DNA of 64,000 nucleotides, taken from positions 62,001 to 126,000 of the forward strand of contig NZ_FOOU01000007.1 of assembly GCF_900113275.1 (NCBI RefSeq), written 5' to 3'. Position numbers and translations under genes: made by a program. Source of the stretch: Neptunomonas qingdaonensis. GTDB lineage: Bacteria > Pseudomonadota > Gammaproteobacteria > Pseudomonadales > Balneatricaceae. Shown one piece after another: positions 42,927-51,813 of the stretch (position 1 is its first letter; the number at the start of each line of letters is the position of its first letter). The notes beneath the pieces are model-generated. The model had not been told where the DNA came from and did not search any database. It worked only from the letters and a program-made list of their open reading frames with translations.

Positions 42927-43331
42927 ATGACAGATATTAGAAAACAAAAAAAGGCATATGCGTTGTTCACTGCTCTGGGACTTAGCATACTGCTACTCAC
43001 CCTATTCGAAATCGCGTTAGGGCAGGAGGCGTTTCTTCTTTTGCTTTTCATGATACTAGGGCCCCTCGGAATAGGGTTCATTCTTGGGCTCTGCGCTTTG
43101 GCAGTTTTCGCAGTATCACTGTCCGTTCAATGCAAGGGAGATCCAATATTGTACTATCTTGGCGCCATTACCATTCCTTTCACGTTGTTTGCCGTCGATA
43201 ACGTCCTTTACATTTTTGATCTCTTTGTTGTTGCTAATGATACGGTTGAGGTTGTTTCAATTGTTTACTCTATAGTCTGCATAGCGGTTGGCATATTGTT
43301 TTCGATAGCAAAATGGACACCAAAGCCCTGA
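42927..43331 (+). CDS. Small polytopic membrane protein
   Basis: The 134-aa protein has four predicted helices (about residues 13-31, 34-66 as a pair, 77-100 and 105-126) and a basic N-terminus (RKQKKAY). No family is recognised. A weak AGGAG lies about 13 bp before the ATG. The stop is followed within 40 bp by a MITE-like repeat. It could be an orphan transporter subunit or an uncharacterised small membrane protein. Confidence 0.55.
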   Translation: MTDIRKQKKAYALFTALGLSILLLTLFEIALGQEAFLLLLFMILGPLGIGFILGLCALAVFAVSLSVQCKGDPILYYLGAITIPFTLFAVDNVLYIFDLFVVANDTVEVVSIVYSIVCIAVGILFSIAKWTPKP

Positions 43332-43367
43332 TGTTGCTAGGGGGCTAAGTTGCTAGTGAAGTTGTGC

Positions 43368-43487
43368 TGGGGGCAGATCTTGCATCTTGCAGCTTTGGAT
43401 AGGTTGAGTCATTTTTTGGCCGTGTCATGCCTGCAGTCTTATGGATAATCACTATCTATATTGTTTGAGATAAAACCTGACCCTTTG
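43368..43487. repeat. MITE-like repeat, GGGGCAGGTCTTGCAT family (copy C)
   Basis: The left end GGGGGCAGATCTTGCATCTT, then GCAGCTTTGGATAGGTTGAG, and the right end AAACCTGACCCTTTG close an element of about 120 bp. It lies just upstream of the ABC operon and supplies the DNA of the spurious 5' extension of its first frame. Confidence 0.8.
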
Positions 43488-43586
43488 TCCCTATTGCTTG
43501 AACGCAACACATCACTTCATCGCGGCAGTTGGGGACGGCCAGGAATTTATGCCACTATTGTGGCTTTACGCAACACGGAGTCCGCT

Positions 43587-44273
43587 ATGCTCGAGTTTCG
43601 CGATGTCCACAAGACCTATACGACCCCTCAGGGGCCGCTAAGTGTGTTGTCAGGCGTGGACCTGCAGCTTCGCGCCGGTGAAAGCTTGGCGCTGATGGGC
43701 GAATCGGGCAGCGGTAAGTCGACGCTGTTGCACTTGGCCGCGGGACTCGATCTGCCTGACCGGGGCGAGGTATGCATCGGCAAGCAGTCACTGGCCAGCT
43801 TGGATGAACCCGGCCGGGCGCGCGTCAGACGCGAGACTCTCGGTTTGGTGTTCCAGCAATTTCATTTGGTAGCGAGCCTCAACGTGGCTGACAACTTGCG
43901 CCTGCAGGCCCGACTGGCGGGGCGTGAAGATCCGGCGTGGTCAGCCAGATTGCTGCAGCGACTGGGCCTGGCAGGACGCGAGAGCCATTATCCCGAGCAG
44001 CTGTCTGGTGGTCAGCAACAGCGTTTAGCCATTGGTCGCGCGCTGGCGCCTCGCCCAGCGCTGCTGCTGGCCGATGAGCCCACTGGCAACCTTGACGAAA
44101 CTACCGCCGAGACGGTGCTCGAGCTGCTGCTGGAGCTGGTCGCCGAAAGCGGCAGTAGTCTGCTGATGGTGACGCACAGCCTCAAAGTAGCCGCCCCGCT
44201 GGATCGTCGCTTGATCCTGCGCCGTGGCCAGCTACTGGCCGAATCCGCCGAGAGCCACTTGCCATGCGCTTGA
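43587..44273 (+). CDS. ABC transporter ATP-binding subunit (AttE/LolD-like)
   Basis: From the ATG at 43587 (CGGAG 7 bp upstream) the protein is 228 aa. It has Walker A GESGSGKST, Q-loop VFQQFHLV, signature LSGGQQQR, Walker B LLLADEPTG and switch His in VTHS, the MacB/LolD-type ATPase pattern. The frame is open 42 codons upstream, but that part lies in a MITE-like repeat and is not family-like. It overlaps the permease gene by 10 bp. With the permease and the CrtC-domain lipoprotein downstream it matches the AttEFGH-type system, in which the ATPase drives conformational work on an envelope substrate. Confidence 0.9.
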   Translation: MLEFRDVHKTYTTPQGPLSVLSGVDLQLRAGESLALMGESGSGKSTLLHLAAGLDLPDRGEVCIGKQSLASLDEPGRARVRRETLGLVFQQFHLVASLNVADNLRLQARLAGREDPAWSARLLQRLGLAGRESHYPEQLSGGQQQRLAIGRALAPRPALLLADEPTGNLDETTAETVLELLLELVAESGSSLLMVTHSLKVAAPLDRRLILRRGQLLAESAESHLPCA

Positions 44274-46786
44274 TCGGCGTTGCGCTGGCGACGCTGTTAT
44301 CGCACTATCGCCGGCATCCTGGTCAGTTGGCCATGCTATTAATGGGCCTTTGGGTTGCCGGGGCGCTATGGAGCGGTGTACAGGCCATCAATGCCTCGGC
44401 GCGTGACAACTATGCACGGGCTGAGGCGCTGCTGGGTAGCGGCTTTGATCGTCTCGAACGTGAGGATGGTCAAACACTGACCCGGGATGACTTCATTCAG
44501 CTGCGCCGCGCAGGCGTGCTGGTGTCGCCGCTCATTGAGGGTGAGCTTATTACCGACAGCGGCGAGAAACTCACTCTCATCGGTATCGATCCGCTCACCT
44601 TGCCCGGTGATAGTTCGCTGGCCCGCACCCGAGCGTCTGGTGGGCTGCAGGGCTTTATCACACCGCCCTGGCAGACCCGCTTGGCGCCGGATACCCGCGC
44701 CCAACTGGGCAACCAACCGACACTGAACAGTGGCACGCCGTTTCCGCCAATGGTTGATGTGCCCGCATTGCCGCCAAATACGCTGGTGATGGATATCGCC
44801 ATCGTCGCACAGCTGCTGACTACCGGTGATTCGATCACCGCGCTGGTCAGCGCCGCGGATGCGCTACCCGCGGCTCCCCGGGGATTCACTCTGGTTCGCG
44901 CCGATACCCGGACTAGCCCCGGTCAGTTGACCCAAAGCTTTCATCTCAACCTAACTGCGATGGCGCTGCTGGCGCTGATTGTCGGACTGTTTATCGTTCA
45001 GGCGGCGCTGGGGCTGGCGCTGGAGCAGCGCCTGGGGTTGTTGCGCACGCTACGTGCACTTGGGGTGTCGGGCCGCACGTTAGTTGTCTTGATGGCGCTG
45101 GAGCTGGTTCTGCTGGGGCTGTTGGGCGCACTGGCAGGGCTGGTCAGCGGGCTGTGGCTGGCCAAAACGCTGTTGCCAGACGTCGCCGCTACTCTGCAAA
45201 GCCTTTACGGCGCCGACGTTAGCGGTAAGCTCAGCCTACCGTGGCATTACTGGCTGGGCGGTATTGGCGTGACGCTGGGCGGCCTGTTCATTGCTGGCAG
45301 TGGCGTGTTGTGGCGGGCAAGTCGCATCAGTCTGCTGGGGTTAGGTCAGGCTCAGGCGTGGCGAGCCGGTTTTCAACGTCAGCTGCGGGTGCAGACTCTG
45401 CTGGGCGGGGCGGCTGCACTGTCGGCTGTAGCGCTGCTATGGCTTAGCACCCGCGAAGGGCAGGGCTTAGATTTGGGGCTGGTCGGAGGCTTCGGACTGG
45501 TCGCGGCCATCATATTGGCCGCTGCCCTGTGGCTACCACCGCTGTTGGCCTTGGTGCTGTCCTTATTGCTCAGCGGGCTGTCACATTTAACCCGTTTGGC
45601 TCGCAGCTGGCCACTCACCCAGTGGGCTCTGGCCGATTTGCAACTGCAGCTGCCCCGGCTGTCGCTGGCCATGATGGCGCTACTGATTGCGCTGTCTGCC
45701 AACCTCGGCGTCAGCAGCATGGTTGGCGGTTTTCGCCTGACCTTCCTTGACTGGCTCGACCAGCGGCTGATGGCGGATCTTTACCTCAGACCGGCAGCGG
45801 CGCAGTTCGCCGATATTGATGCCTGGCTTGCCCAGCGCGATGCGGTCAACGAGCGCCTGATCACCGCCGACGCCACATCGCAGCTGCTTGAGATCACTTC
45901 AAGCAACACAACAGACAAGAGCGTCCGCCGTCCGGGCCTGCCGTTATCGGTTTTTGGCATCACGCCGGGGCAAACACTGATGGCTGACTGGCCGCTGCTC
46001 AACACCCTTGGCGATCGGGACGCTGCCTGGCAAGCATTACAACACGGCGACGCTTTTATCAATGAGCAGCTGGCCCGGGGTGAGGTCATCGCACCAGGCG
46101 ATCGATTAAGCCTGGCCACGCCCGGCGGCGTCGAATCGGTAACAGTGGTGGGTATCTACCCAGATTACGGCAACCCGCGCGGCGAGGTGGTGCTGGCCAC
46201 GCATCAACTGCAGCAATTATTTAGGGTGCCGCCTGTCTCCATCGGCATTGTGATGCATCCTGGCGAGGATGCGGGCTTGCTAAGCCAGCAGCTGATCGAG
46301 CGCTTCAAGCTGACAGCGCATAGCTTGCGAGACCAGCGGGAGGTTAAGGCCACGGCTACTGAGATTTTCGAGCGCACCTTTGCTATCACACGGGCGTTGA
46401 ATGGCCTGACCCTCGGTGTGGCGGCGCTGGCGCTGCTGGCGACGCTGCTGGCTCAGGCCCAGGAACGACGCCGACGGCTGGCAGCACTTTGGGCGATTGG
46501 CGTGCCACTGCGTCAGTTGCTTGGCATCCAGTTGGCTCAGTTGGCCGGAGCCGCCCTGATCACGGGCCTACTGGCTATTCCTCTGGGCATCGCTATTACC
46601 GCCTGCCTGGTGTGGGGCATCAATGTGGCCGCCTTCGGTTGGCGGCTACCGCTTTATATTTTCCCCGGCGAGATCAGCCTGACGCTAATAACCGCCGTGT
46701 TGGTTGCCTTGCTGGCGGCGGGCCTGCCAATGCTCAAGCTGTGGCGCACGCCGCCCCGGTCACTGCTAGCCGAGGAGGATACCTGA
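44264..46786 (+). CDS. FtsX-family ABC permease (AttF/AttG-like, single long chain)
   Basis: The 840-aa membrane protein has the MacB/FtsX layout twice: an N-terminal helix (about 20-38), a large periplasmic domain (about 40-225), three helices plus further helices between about 230 and 480, a second periplasmic domain (about 495-700) and three final helices (about 705-825). It looks like two FtsX half-permeases in one chain, the equivalent of separate AttF and AttG. It overlaps the ATPase gene upstream by 10 bp and the lipoprotein gene downstream by 1 nt (TGATG). The substrate is unknown; the family usually works on lipids, lipoproteins or peptides in the envelope. Confidence 0.87.
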   Translation: MRLIGVALATLLSHYRRHPGQLAMLLMGLWVAGALWSGVQAINASARDNYARAEALLGSGFDRLEREDGQTLTRDDFIQLRRAGVLVSPLIEGELITDSGEKLTLIGIDPLTLPGDSSLARTRASGGLQGFITPPWQTRLAPDTRAQLGNQPTLNSGTPFPPMVDVPALPPNTLVMDIAIVAQLLTTGDSITALVSAADALPAAPRGFTLVRADTRTSPGQLTQSFHLNLTAMALLALIVGLFIVQAALGLALEQRLGLLRTLRALGVSGRTLVVLMALELVLLGLLGALAGLVSGLWLAKTLLPDVAATLQSLYGADVSGKLSLPWHYWLGGIGVTLGGLFIAGSGVLWRASRISLLGLGQAQAWRAGFQRQLRVQTLLGGAAALSAVALLWLSTREGQGLDLGLVGGFGLVAAIILAAALWLPPLLALVLSLLLSGLSHLTRLARSWPLTQWALADLQLQLPRLSLAMMALLIALSANLGVSSMVGGFRLTFLDWLDQRLMADLYLRPAAAQFADIDAWLAQRDAVNERLITADATSQLLEITSSNTTDKSVRRPGLPLSVFGITPGQTLMADWPLLNTLGDRDAAWQALQHGDAFINEQLARGEVIAPGDRLSLATPGGVESVTVVGIYPDYGNPRGEVVLATHQLQQLFRVPPVSIGIVMHPGEDAGLLSQQLIERFKLTAHSLRDQREVKATATEIFERTFAITRALNGLTLGVAALALLATLLAQAQERRRRLAALWAIGVPLRQLLGIQLAQLAGAALITGLLAIPLGIAITACLVWGINVAAFGWRLPLYIFPGEISLTLITAVLVALLAAGLPMLKLWRTPPRSLLAEEDT

Positions 46787-48078
46787 TGAACAATCAGTGG
46801 CACCTGAACTCATTGATACGAGGCTTATCTGTGCTGTGCCTGCTGCTGCTCGGCGCCTGCGGCCCCGCTTCTGAGCACGGGTCTCAAACTCAGCCTGTGA
46901 CTGAGTCTGCTAAGCGTGCGGACAGCGCTAAAAATAGTGGTGCTGATGTAAACGGTGGCGGCAGAGCTGGCTTTGCCAATCTGGGGGCTGCAAGTCAAGG
47001 CTATGCTCACGCAAGCTCTGCAACCTATCTCAGTTTTCCTGAGGATCACGGCCCGCACCCGGATTTTCGTATCGAGTGGTGGTATCTCACGGCTAATCTG
47101 GTAGACGACAACGGCGAGCCGTTGGGGATGCAGTGGACGCTGTTCCGCCAGGCTCAGCAGCCAATAGCGAAGATCGAAGCCGAACCCAAGTCTGAGCATA
47201 AAGCAGAGCCTTGGTCCACGGATCAAATATGGATGGCACACATGGCGCTATCCCGCGGCGAGAACCATCGCGTCGCCGAACGCTTCGCGCGGGGAGCTAG
47301 CGTGCCACTGCCAAACACAGCACAGCAGGCTGGCGTCACGGCTCAACCCTTTCGTGCCTGGCTGGATGACTGGCAGCTTGAAAGCCAGGCCAGGAATCCC
47401 GGTGACGATGCCCTGGACCACCTTCGCCTGACCGCTCAGGCCAAGGACGAAAATGGCCCCTTTGGCTATCGCCTTGAACTGGAAGCCGAAGGCCCGCTGG
47501 TGCGCCATGGCATTCGCGGCTTTAGCCAGAAATCGGCCGATGGGCAGGGCTCTATGTATTACAGCCAGCCCTTTTATCGAGTCAGTGGCGAGGTAATGCT
47601 GGAGGGCGAGCACGTGGCGGTCAGTGGTCGCGCCTGGTTGGACCGGGAGTGGAGTAGTCAGTTGCTGAGCGCCAGTCAAACCGGCTGGGACTGGTTTTCA
47701 CTGCACCTGGACAGCGGCGCCAGGCTGATGGCCTTTCGCCTGCGCGGCGGGGGCGCAAACCAAGACGATTATCTTTCCGGCAGCTGGATCTCGCCCGATG
47801 GCGAGGTAACGCCGTTGAATGCTTCGACGTTAACACTTGTGCCGTTGGAAAGCGCCAAGGCCGCCGGCCATCGCGTGCCGTTGCGCTGGCGTTTGACGCT
47901 GCCGGAACAGAATATCGAGCTGGAGATAGTGGCACGCCAAGCGAATCGTTGGATGAATACCTCGGTGCTTTACTGGGAAGGTGCGGTTAGCGTGAGCGAC
48001 GCCGCAAGCGGAGCACCCCGCGGCCAAGGCTATCTGGAAATGACCGGATATGACATGGTCAGGCAAAAGTCTGAATAG
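46786..48078 (+). CDS. AttH/CrtC-domain lipoprotein
   Basis: From the ATG at 46786 the protein is 430 aa, with a lipoprotein signal peptide and lipobox LLLLGACG (Cys about 25), a Ser/Ala/Glu-rich linker, then a two-part lipocalin-like CrtC/AttH domain (about 85-425). Motifs include FPEDHGPHPDFRIEWWYLT, the MQWTLFRQAQQP segment and WLDREWSSQ. Homologues in the AttEFGH context are secreted or lipid-anchored proteins; hydratase activity as in carotenoid CrtC is possible but unproved. The open frame begins 99 codons earlier inside the permease gene, which is an overlap artefact. Codons are GC-rich like the rest of the operon. Confidence 0.87.
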   Translation: MNNQWHLNSLIRGLSVLCLLLLGACGPASEHGSQTQPVTESAKRADSAKNSGADVNGGGRAGFANLGAASQGYAHASSATYLSFPEDHGPHPDFRIEWWYLTANLVDDNGEPLGMQWTLFRQAQQPIAKIEAEPKSEHKAEPWSTDQIWMAHMALSRGENHRVAERFARGASVPLPNTAQQAGVTAQPFRAWLDDWQLESQARNPGDDALDHLRLTAQAKDENGPFGYRLELEAEGPLVRHGIRGFSQKSADGQGSMYYSQPFYRVSGEVMLEGEHVAVSGRAWLDREWSSQLLSASQTGWDWFSLHLDSGARLMAFRLRGGGANQDDYLSGSWISPDGEVTPLNASTLTLVPLESAKAAGHRVPLRWRLTLPEQNIELEIVARQANRWMNTSVLYWEGAVSVSDAASGAPRGQGYLEMTGYDMVRQKSE

Positions 48079-48085
48079 GTGAAGT

Positions 48086-48985
48086 TCAATCCCAGTAGGG
48101 CGGATCACCATAAAAATCTTGTATAAAGTCGATAAAACTTCGAACCTTGCTCGCCAGTAACTGGCGATGTGCATACACCGCATACAGCCCCATCGGTTCA
48201 GGTTCATACTCCGGCAGGATGACCTGTAGCTTTCCTTCTTTGATTGCAGAGCCTGAAATAAAAGTAGGCTGTAAGACGATGCCCGCACCAGCGATGGCGG
48301 CTTCGACAAGCACATCACCGTTGTTGCTGATCATGTTGCTGTTGTTGTTCTGGCTATTGCTTTGCAGCCAGCGATGCACCGGCTGGCGGGCGTCCAGCTC
48401 CATGTAGCTGTAGCGCAGATAACGATGGCCGCTGAGATCTTCAGGGCGTTGGGGGGTGCCGTGTTGTTTCAGGTAGGCTGGTGAGGCACACATCACCAGC
48501 CGTACCGGTGCGATCCGTTTGGCGATCAGTGAGGAGCTTTTCAGGTGGCCGATCCGCAGCACTATATCAAACCCCTCCTCGACGACGTCGACCTTGCGGT
48601 CGTTCAGTTGCAGATCGATGCCTACGCCCGGATGCGCTTTCTGGAATTCGCTTAAGAACGGCGCCATGTGGCGTATAGCGAAGGACACAGGCGCACTGAT
48701 ACGTAGCAGCCCCTGAGCTTGGCTTTGCAGGTCTCCGACTTGGCTCTCCATGTCATCGATGTCGTTCAGTACCTGTTGCGCTCGCTGGTGATAGCTCACT
48801 CCCGCCTCGGTCATGTGGATCTTGCGGGTGGTGCGGTTGAGCAGTCGTACCCCCAGATGTTGCTCTAGTTGGGAAACGTACTTGCTGACCAGTTGCGGGG
48901 ACATTTCCAGCCGGTCGGCGGCGCGGGTGAAAGAGCCTGCGTTCACCACGGTGACGAAGGCGCGCATGGTTTCGATACGATCCAT
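48086..48985 (-). CDS. LysR-family transcriptional regulator
   Basis: The 299-aa protein has the LysR helix-turn-helix at the N-terminus (MRAFVTVVNAGSFTRAADRL, then SPQLVSKYVSQLE) and a substrate-binding domain (about 88-295) of the CrgA/DhcR-like group. It is divergent from the DoxX-YqjG-LigB set, the classic placement for a regulator of those genes; the inducer is probably a quinone or aromatic electrophile (inference). Its 3' end lies 7 bp from the convergent AttH-like gene. The upstream frame that continues past 48985 is out of frame and not coding. Confidence 0.88.
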   Translation of the reverse strand: MDRIETMRAFVTVVNAGSFTRAADRLEMSPQLVSKYVSQLEQHLGVRLLNRTTRKIHMTEAGVSYHQRAQQVLNDIDDMESQVGDLQSQAQGLLRISAPVSFAIRHMAPFLSEFQKAHPGVGIDLQLNDRKVDVVEEGFDIVLRIGHLKSSSLIAKRIAPVRLVMCASPAYLKQHGTPQRPEDLSGHRYLRYSYMELDARQPVHRWLQSNSQNNNSNMISNNGDVLVEAAIAGAGIVLQPTFISGSAIKEGKLQVILPEYEPEPMGLYAVYAHRQLLASKVRSFIDFIQDFYGDPPYWD

Positions 48986-49158
48986 TGGTTTGTCCTGTCT
49001 TTGTGGTTTTATTTAGTGGCTTTCGAATACTATCAACATATTGTTTATAATAAAGCAATAATTGGCATCTTAGTCTTTTGATCCGGTGATAGTAAAGTGT
49101 GTTCATCTTCTGAAGCGCGGCTTCAGAACAAATCAACAGATCAAAATTCGAGGTAACT

Positions 49159-49635
49159 ATGAAGAACTCCAAACTTGCGCAGACTTTATTCAATTCCAAT
49201 GGCGGTTATGCTGCACTGATTTTACGGGTACCGGTTGGACTGACCCTGGCTGCTCACGGCGCTCAGAAACTCTTCGGCTGGTTCGGTGGCTATGGTCTGG
49301 AAGGGACCGGGCAGTGGTTGGCCAGCATCGGCCTTGAGCCGGGATACCTGATGGCCTTGCTGGCCGGTAGTGCTGAGTTCTTCGGTGGTCTGGCGCTGGT
49401 GCTCGGCCTGCTGACCCGTCCGGCTGCGCTGGTTACGGCCTTCGCTATGCTGGTCGCCATTTTCGCCGTGCATATCGGTAATGGCCTGTTCATGTCCAAC
49501 AACGGCTACGAGTATGCTTTGACCCTGTTTGTGGTCACGCTGGCCCTCGCAATTCAGGGTGGTGGACGCTTCGCACTGGATAAGGTGCTGCTGGAGCGTT
49601 TTGCTGGTGCCGGAAACGGGCAGCGTACCGTCTAA
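49159..49635 (+). CDS. DoxX-family membrane protein
   Basis: The 158-aa protein has four helices typical of DoxX/YphA proteins, with the family stretch LRVPVGLTLAAHGAQKLFGWF and the small-residue motif FGGLALVLGLLTRP. These inner-membrane proteins are linked to thiol and oxidative stress handling, often beside glutathione-dependent enzymes, as here. CGAGGTAACT precedes the ATG. It is the first gene of a presumed DoxX-YqjG-LigB operon, divergent from the LysR gene. Confidence 0.88.
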   Translation: MKNSKLAQTLFNSNGGYAALILRVPVGLTLAAHGAQKLFGWFGGYGLEGTGQWLASIGLEPGYLMALLAGSAEFFGGLALVLGLLTRPAALVTAFAMLVAIFAVHIGNGLFMSNNGYEYALTLFVVTLALAIQGGGRFALDKVLLERFAGAGNGQRTV

Positions 49636-49698
49636 CGATTGAACTGACGCGCTCTTACGAGTCGAGAGCGCTTGTGTCATCTTACAGGAGGGTTAATT

Positions 49699-50646
49699 AT
49701 GTTGGTTAACGGTGTGTGGCAAGAGAATTGGCAGCCAGTGCAGGCGAAAGACGAAGACGGACGGTTTATTCGCCAGACCTCGTCGTTTCGCAACTGGATC
49801 ACGCCGGATGGCGCGCCTGGTCCCACGGGTTCTGGAGGGTTCAAGGCTGAGAAAGGGCGCTATCACCTGTATGTCGCGTATATCTGTCCCTGGGCGTCGC
49901 GGGCGCTGATGGTTCGTGAGCTGAAAGGCTTGCAAGATGTTATCAGTGTCACCGTCGTCAACCCGAGGCTGACCGATCAGGGCTGGCAGTTCGGCGGCTA
50001 CCCGGGTGTCGACGAGGATGCACTCAATGGTGCGCGCTACATGCATGAGTTGTACACCCTCGCGGATCCGCAGATCTCCGGTCGTGCCACTGTGCCGGTG
50101 CTGTGGGATAAGCAGACCGAAACCATCGTTAATAATGAGTCTGCGGATATCGTGAGAATGCTGAACAGCGCCTTCGCGGGGATTGTGGATCAGGGGCCGG
50201 ACCTCTATCCGCAGGATCTTGCCGGCGAGATCAACGTCCTGAACGAATACATTTACACCGATCTGAACAACAGTGTTTATCAGGCCGGTTTTGCATCCAG
50301 CCAGGAAGCCTATGACGAAGCTTACGGCAAAGTGTTTGCCGCGCTGGATGAACTTGAATCGCGGCTGAACGATGGGCGCGCTTACCTGTTCGGCGACCGT
50401 CTGACGGAAACCGATGTGCGCTTGTTCGTGACCCTTGTGCGCTTTGATGCCGCTTATCACGGGCTGTTCAAATGCAACCGAAACACCCTGAGGGCCATGC
50501 CGAACCTGCACGCCTACACGCGCCGAATCCTGGCGCTTGAGGGGGTTGCAAGCACGGTAAATATTGATCATATCAAGGCAGGCTATTACTCCATTAAGGC
50601 GCTGAATCCCACTGGGATTGTGCCGGTGGGACCCAGTGAAATCTGA
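49699..50646 (+). CDS. yqjG: Glutathionyl-hydroquinone reductase (omega-type GST)
   Basis: From the ATG at 49699 (AGGAGG 9 bp upstream) the protein is 315 aa. The catalytic Cys is in YICPWASRALM (about residue 63), and VTVVNP, VPVLWDKQTETIVNNESADI and YIYTDLNNSVYQAGFA are family hallmarks. It reduces glutathionyl-hydroquinones to hydroquinones with glutathione, in the cytoplasm. Its place between DoxX and a LigB-type dioxygenase, under a divergent LysR gene, points to detoxification of quinones or catechols. Confidence 0.93.
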   Translation: MLVNGVWQENWQPVQAKDEDGRFIRQTSSFRNWITPDGAPGPTGSGGFKAEKGRYHLYVAYICPWASRALMVRELKGLQDVISVTVVNPRLTDQGWQFGGYPGVDEDALNGARYMHELYTLADPQISGRATVPVLWDKQTETIVNNESADIVRMLNSAFAGIVDQGPDLYPQDLAGEINVLNEYIYTDLNNSVYQAGFASSQEAYDEAYGKVFAALDELESRLNDGRAYLFGDRLTETDVRLFVTLVRFDAAYHGLFKCNRNTLRAMPNLHAYTRRILALEGVASTVNIDHIKAGYYSIKALNPTGIVPVGPSEI

Positions 50647-50697
50647 CCTTGATCGATGCAATCCTGACCATTAAGCGTAACTTGAGGAACCGCCGCC

Positions 50698-51513
50698 ATG
50701 AGCACCAATACCGACGTTCTATTCATCTCCCACGGCGGTGGTCCCATGCCGTTGCTGGGGGATCCGGGCCACAGTGAAATGGTGGACCGGCTTACGGAGA
50801 TCGCTGCCACGCTGCGCAAGCCCTCCGCCATACTGGTCATCAGTGCCCACTGGGAGGAATCTGTACCGACCATCACCTCGGGGACTAATCCGCCGCTGAT
50901 CTACGATTACTACGGCTTTGCGCCGGAGTCCTATGAGATCCGGCATCCTTGCCCCGGTGAGCCTGCGCTGGCGGTGCAGATCCACGAAGCGTTGAGAAAG
51001 GCTGGTATTTCTGCGCGGCTCGATGATCAGCGGGGATTTGATCACGGTCTGTTTGTACCGCTCAAACTAATGTACCCGCAAGCGGATATTCCATGTGTGC
51101 AGTTGTCACTGGTGAGCAGTCTGGATGCCAGCACGCACCTCGCGATCGGTCGTGCGTTGCAGGCACTGGATTACGACAACCTACTGGTGATTGGTTCCGG
51201 TTTCTCTTTCCATAACATGCGCGCGTTCTTTGCGCCAAATACTCCGGAGATTCAGGCCAGCAACGAGGCTTTCGAAGACTGGCTGGAGGAGACCTGTAGC
51301 GATGCTGGCATGGAGGAATCGGAGCGCGCGGAGCGACTGACCCACTGGGATAGAGCACCTTACGCCCGGTTTTGTCATCCCCGTGAGGAGCACCTTCTGC
51401 CGCTACACGTCTGTTACGGACTCGCGGAAAAGCCCAGTGATAGTCACATTTCGGCAACGATCCTAGGGAAAAAATCGGGGATGTTTTATTGGGGAACGGC
51501 TACGCTTGATTGA
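50698..51513 (+). CDS. LigB/DODA-type extradiol dioxygenase
   Basis: The 271-aa class III extradiol-type enzyme resembles E. coli YgiD (4,5-DOPA dioxygenase). Non-haem iron or zinc ligands are in LFISHGGGP (His about 12), SAHWE (about 50) and DHGLFVPLKLM (about 107), with GSGFSFHNMR later. It probably opens catechol rings or acts on DOPA-like compounds; the true substrate is unknown. A GAGGAACCGCC segment precedes the ATG at good spacing. It is the last gene of the DoxX-YqjG-LigB group, 51 bp after yqjG. Confidence 0.88.
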   Translation: MSTNTDVLFISHGGGPMPLLGDPGHSEMVDRLTEIAATLRKPSAILVISAHWEESVPTITSGTNPPLIYDYYGFAPESYEIRHPCPGEPALAVQIHEALRKAGISARLDDQRGFDHGLFVPLKLMYPQADIPCVQLSLVSSLDASTHLAIGRALQALDYDNLLVIGSGFSFHNMRAFFAPNTPEIQASNEAFEDWLEETCSDAGMEESERAERLTHWDRAPYARFCHPREEHLLPLHVCYGLAEKPSDSHISATILGKKSGMFYWGTATLD

Positions 51514-51567
51514 TTTATCCACTGAAACGCCGGGTTGAAACGAGCAGAAGCAATCGCTCTGACTCAA

Positions 51568-51813
51568 ATGAGCAGTCCTAGGGATCCCAGGGGGCTGCTA
51601 ATTACAGAAGAAATGTATATAAATATGTGTACGGACATAGAAAATGAAATGGGTGTGTTAGAAGGGATTGAGCCAATTGAATGCCTGATGAGAAAAGACT
51701 CGAAATTTACGCTATGCAAGGCAAAATATACTAAGAGTGAGTACAAAGTTTTTTGGGCAATCGGTTTTGATCGCGAGACATTGAAAGTCCAAGATGTATC
51801 GGTGCAATGGTAA
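51568..51813 (+). CDS. Small hypothetical protein
   Basis: This 81-aa frame from the ATG at 51568 is also open back to a TTG at 51535; neither start has a good ribosome binding site. The protein is soluble, with two Cys (NMCTD, LMRKDSKFTLCKA) and a C-terminal strand-rich end (VFWAIGFDRETLKVQDVSVQW). It is not recognised. The stop abuts the ATG of the DUF1835 gene (TAAATG), which supports it being translated as part of the same unit. The base composition is AT-richer than the LigB gene upstream. Confidence 0.5.
   Translation: MSSPRDPRGLLITEEMYINMCTDIENEMGVLEGIEPIECLMRKDSKFTLCKAKYTKSEYKVFWAIGFDRETLKVQDVSVQW

Noticed and set aside
43461-43586. Upstream extension of the ABC ATPase
   Set aside because: It starts in a MITE-like repeat and is unlike the family; a good ribosome site precedes the ATG at 43587.
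46489-46785. Upstream extension of the AttH-like lipoprotein
   Set aside because: It overlaps the permease gene in another frame; the lipoprotein signal peptide begins at 46786.
48753-49199. 148-codon minus-strand ORF over the LysR start
   Set aside because: It is a frame-shifted reading of the LysR helix-turn-helix region and its promoter.
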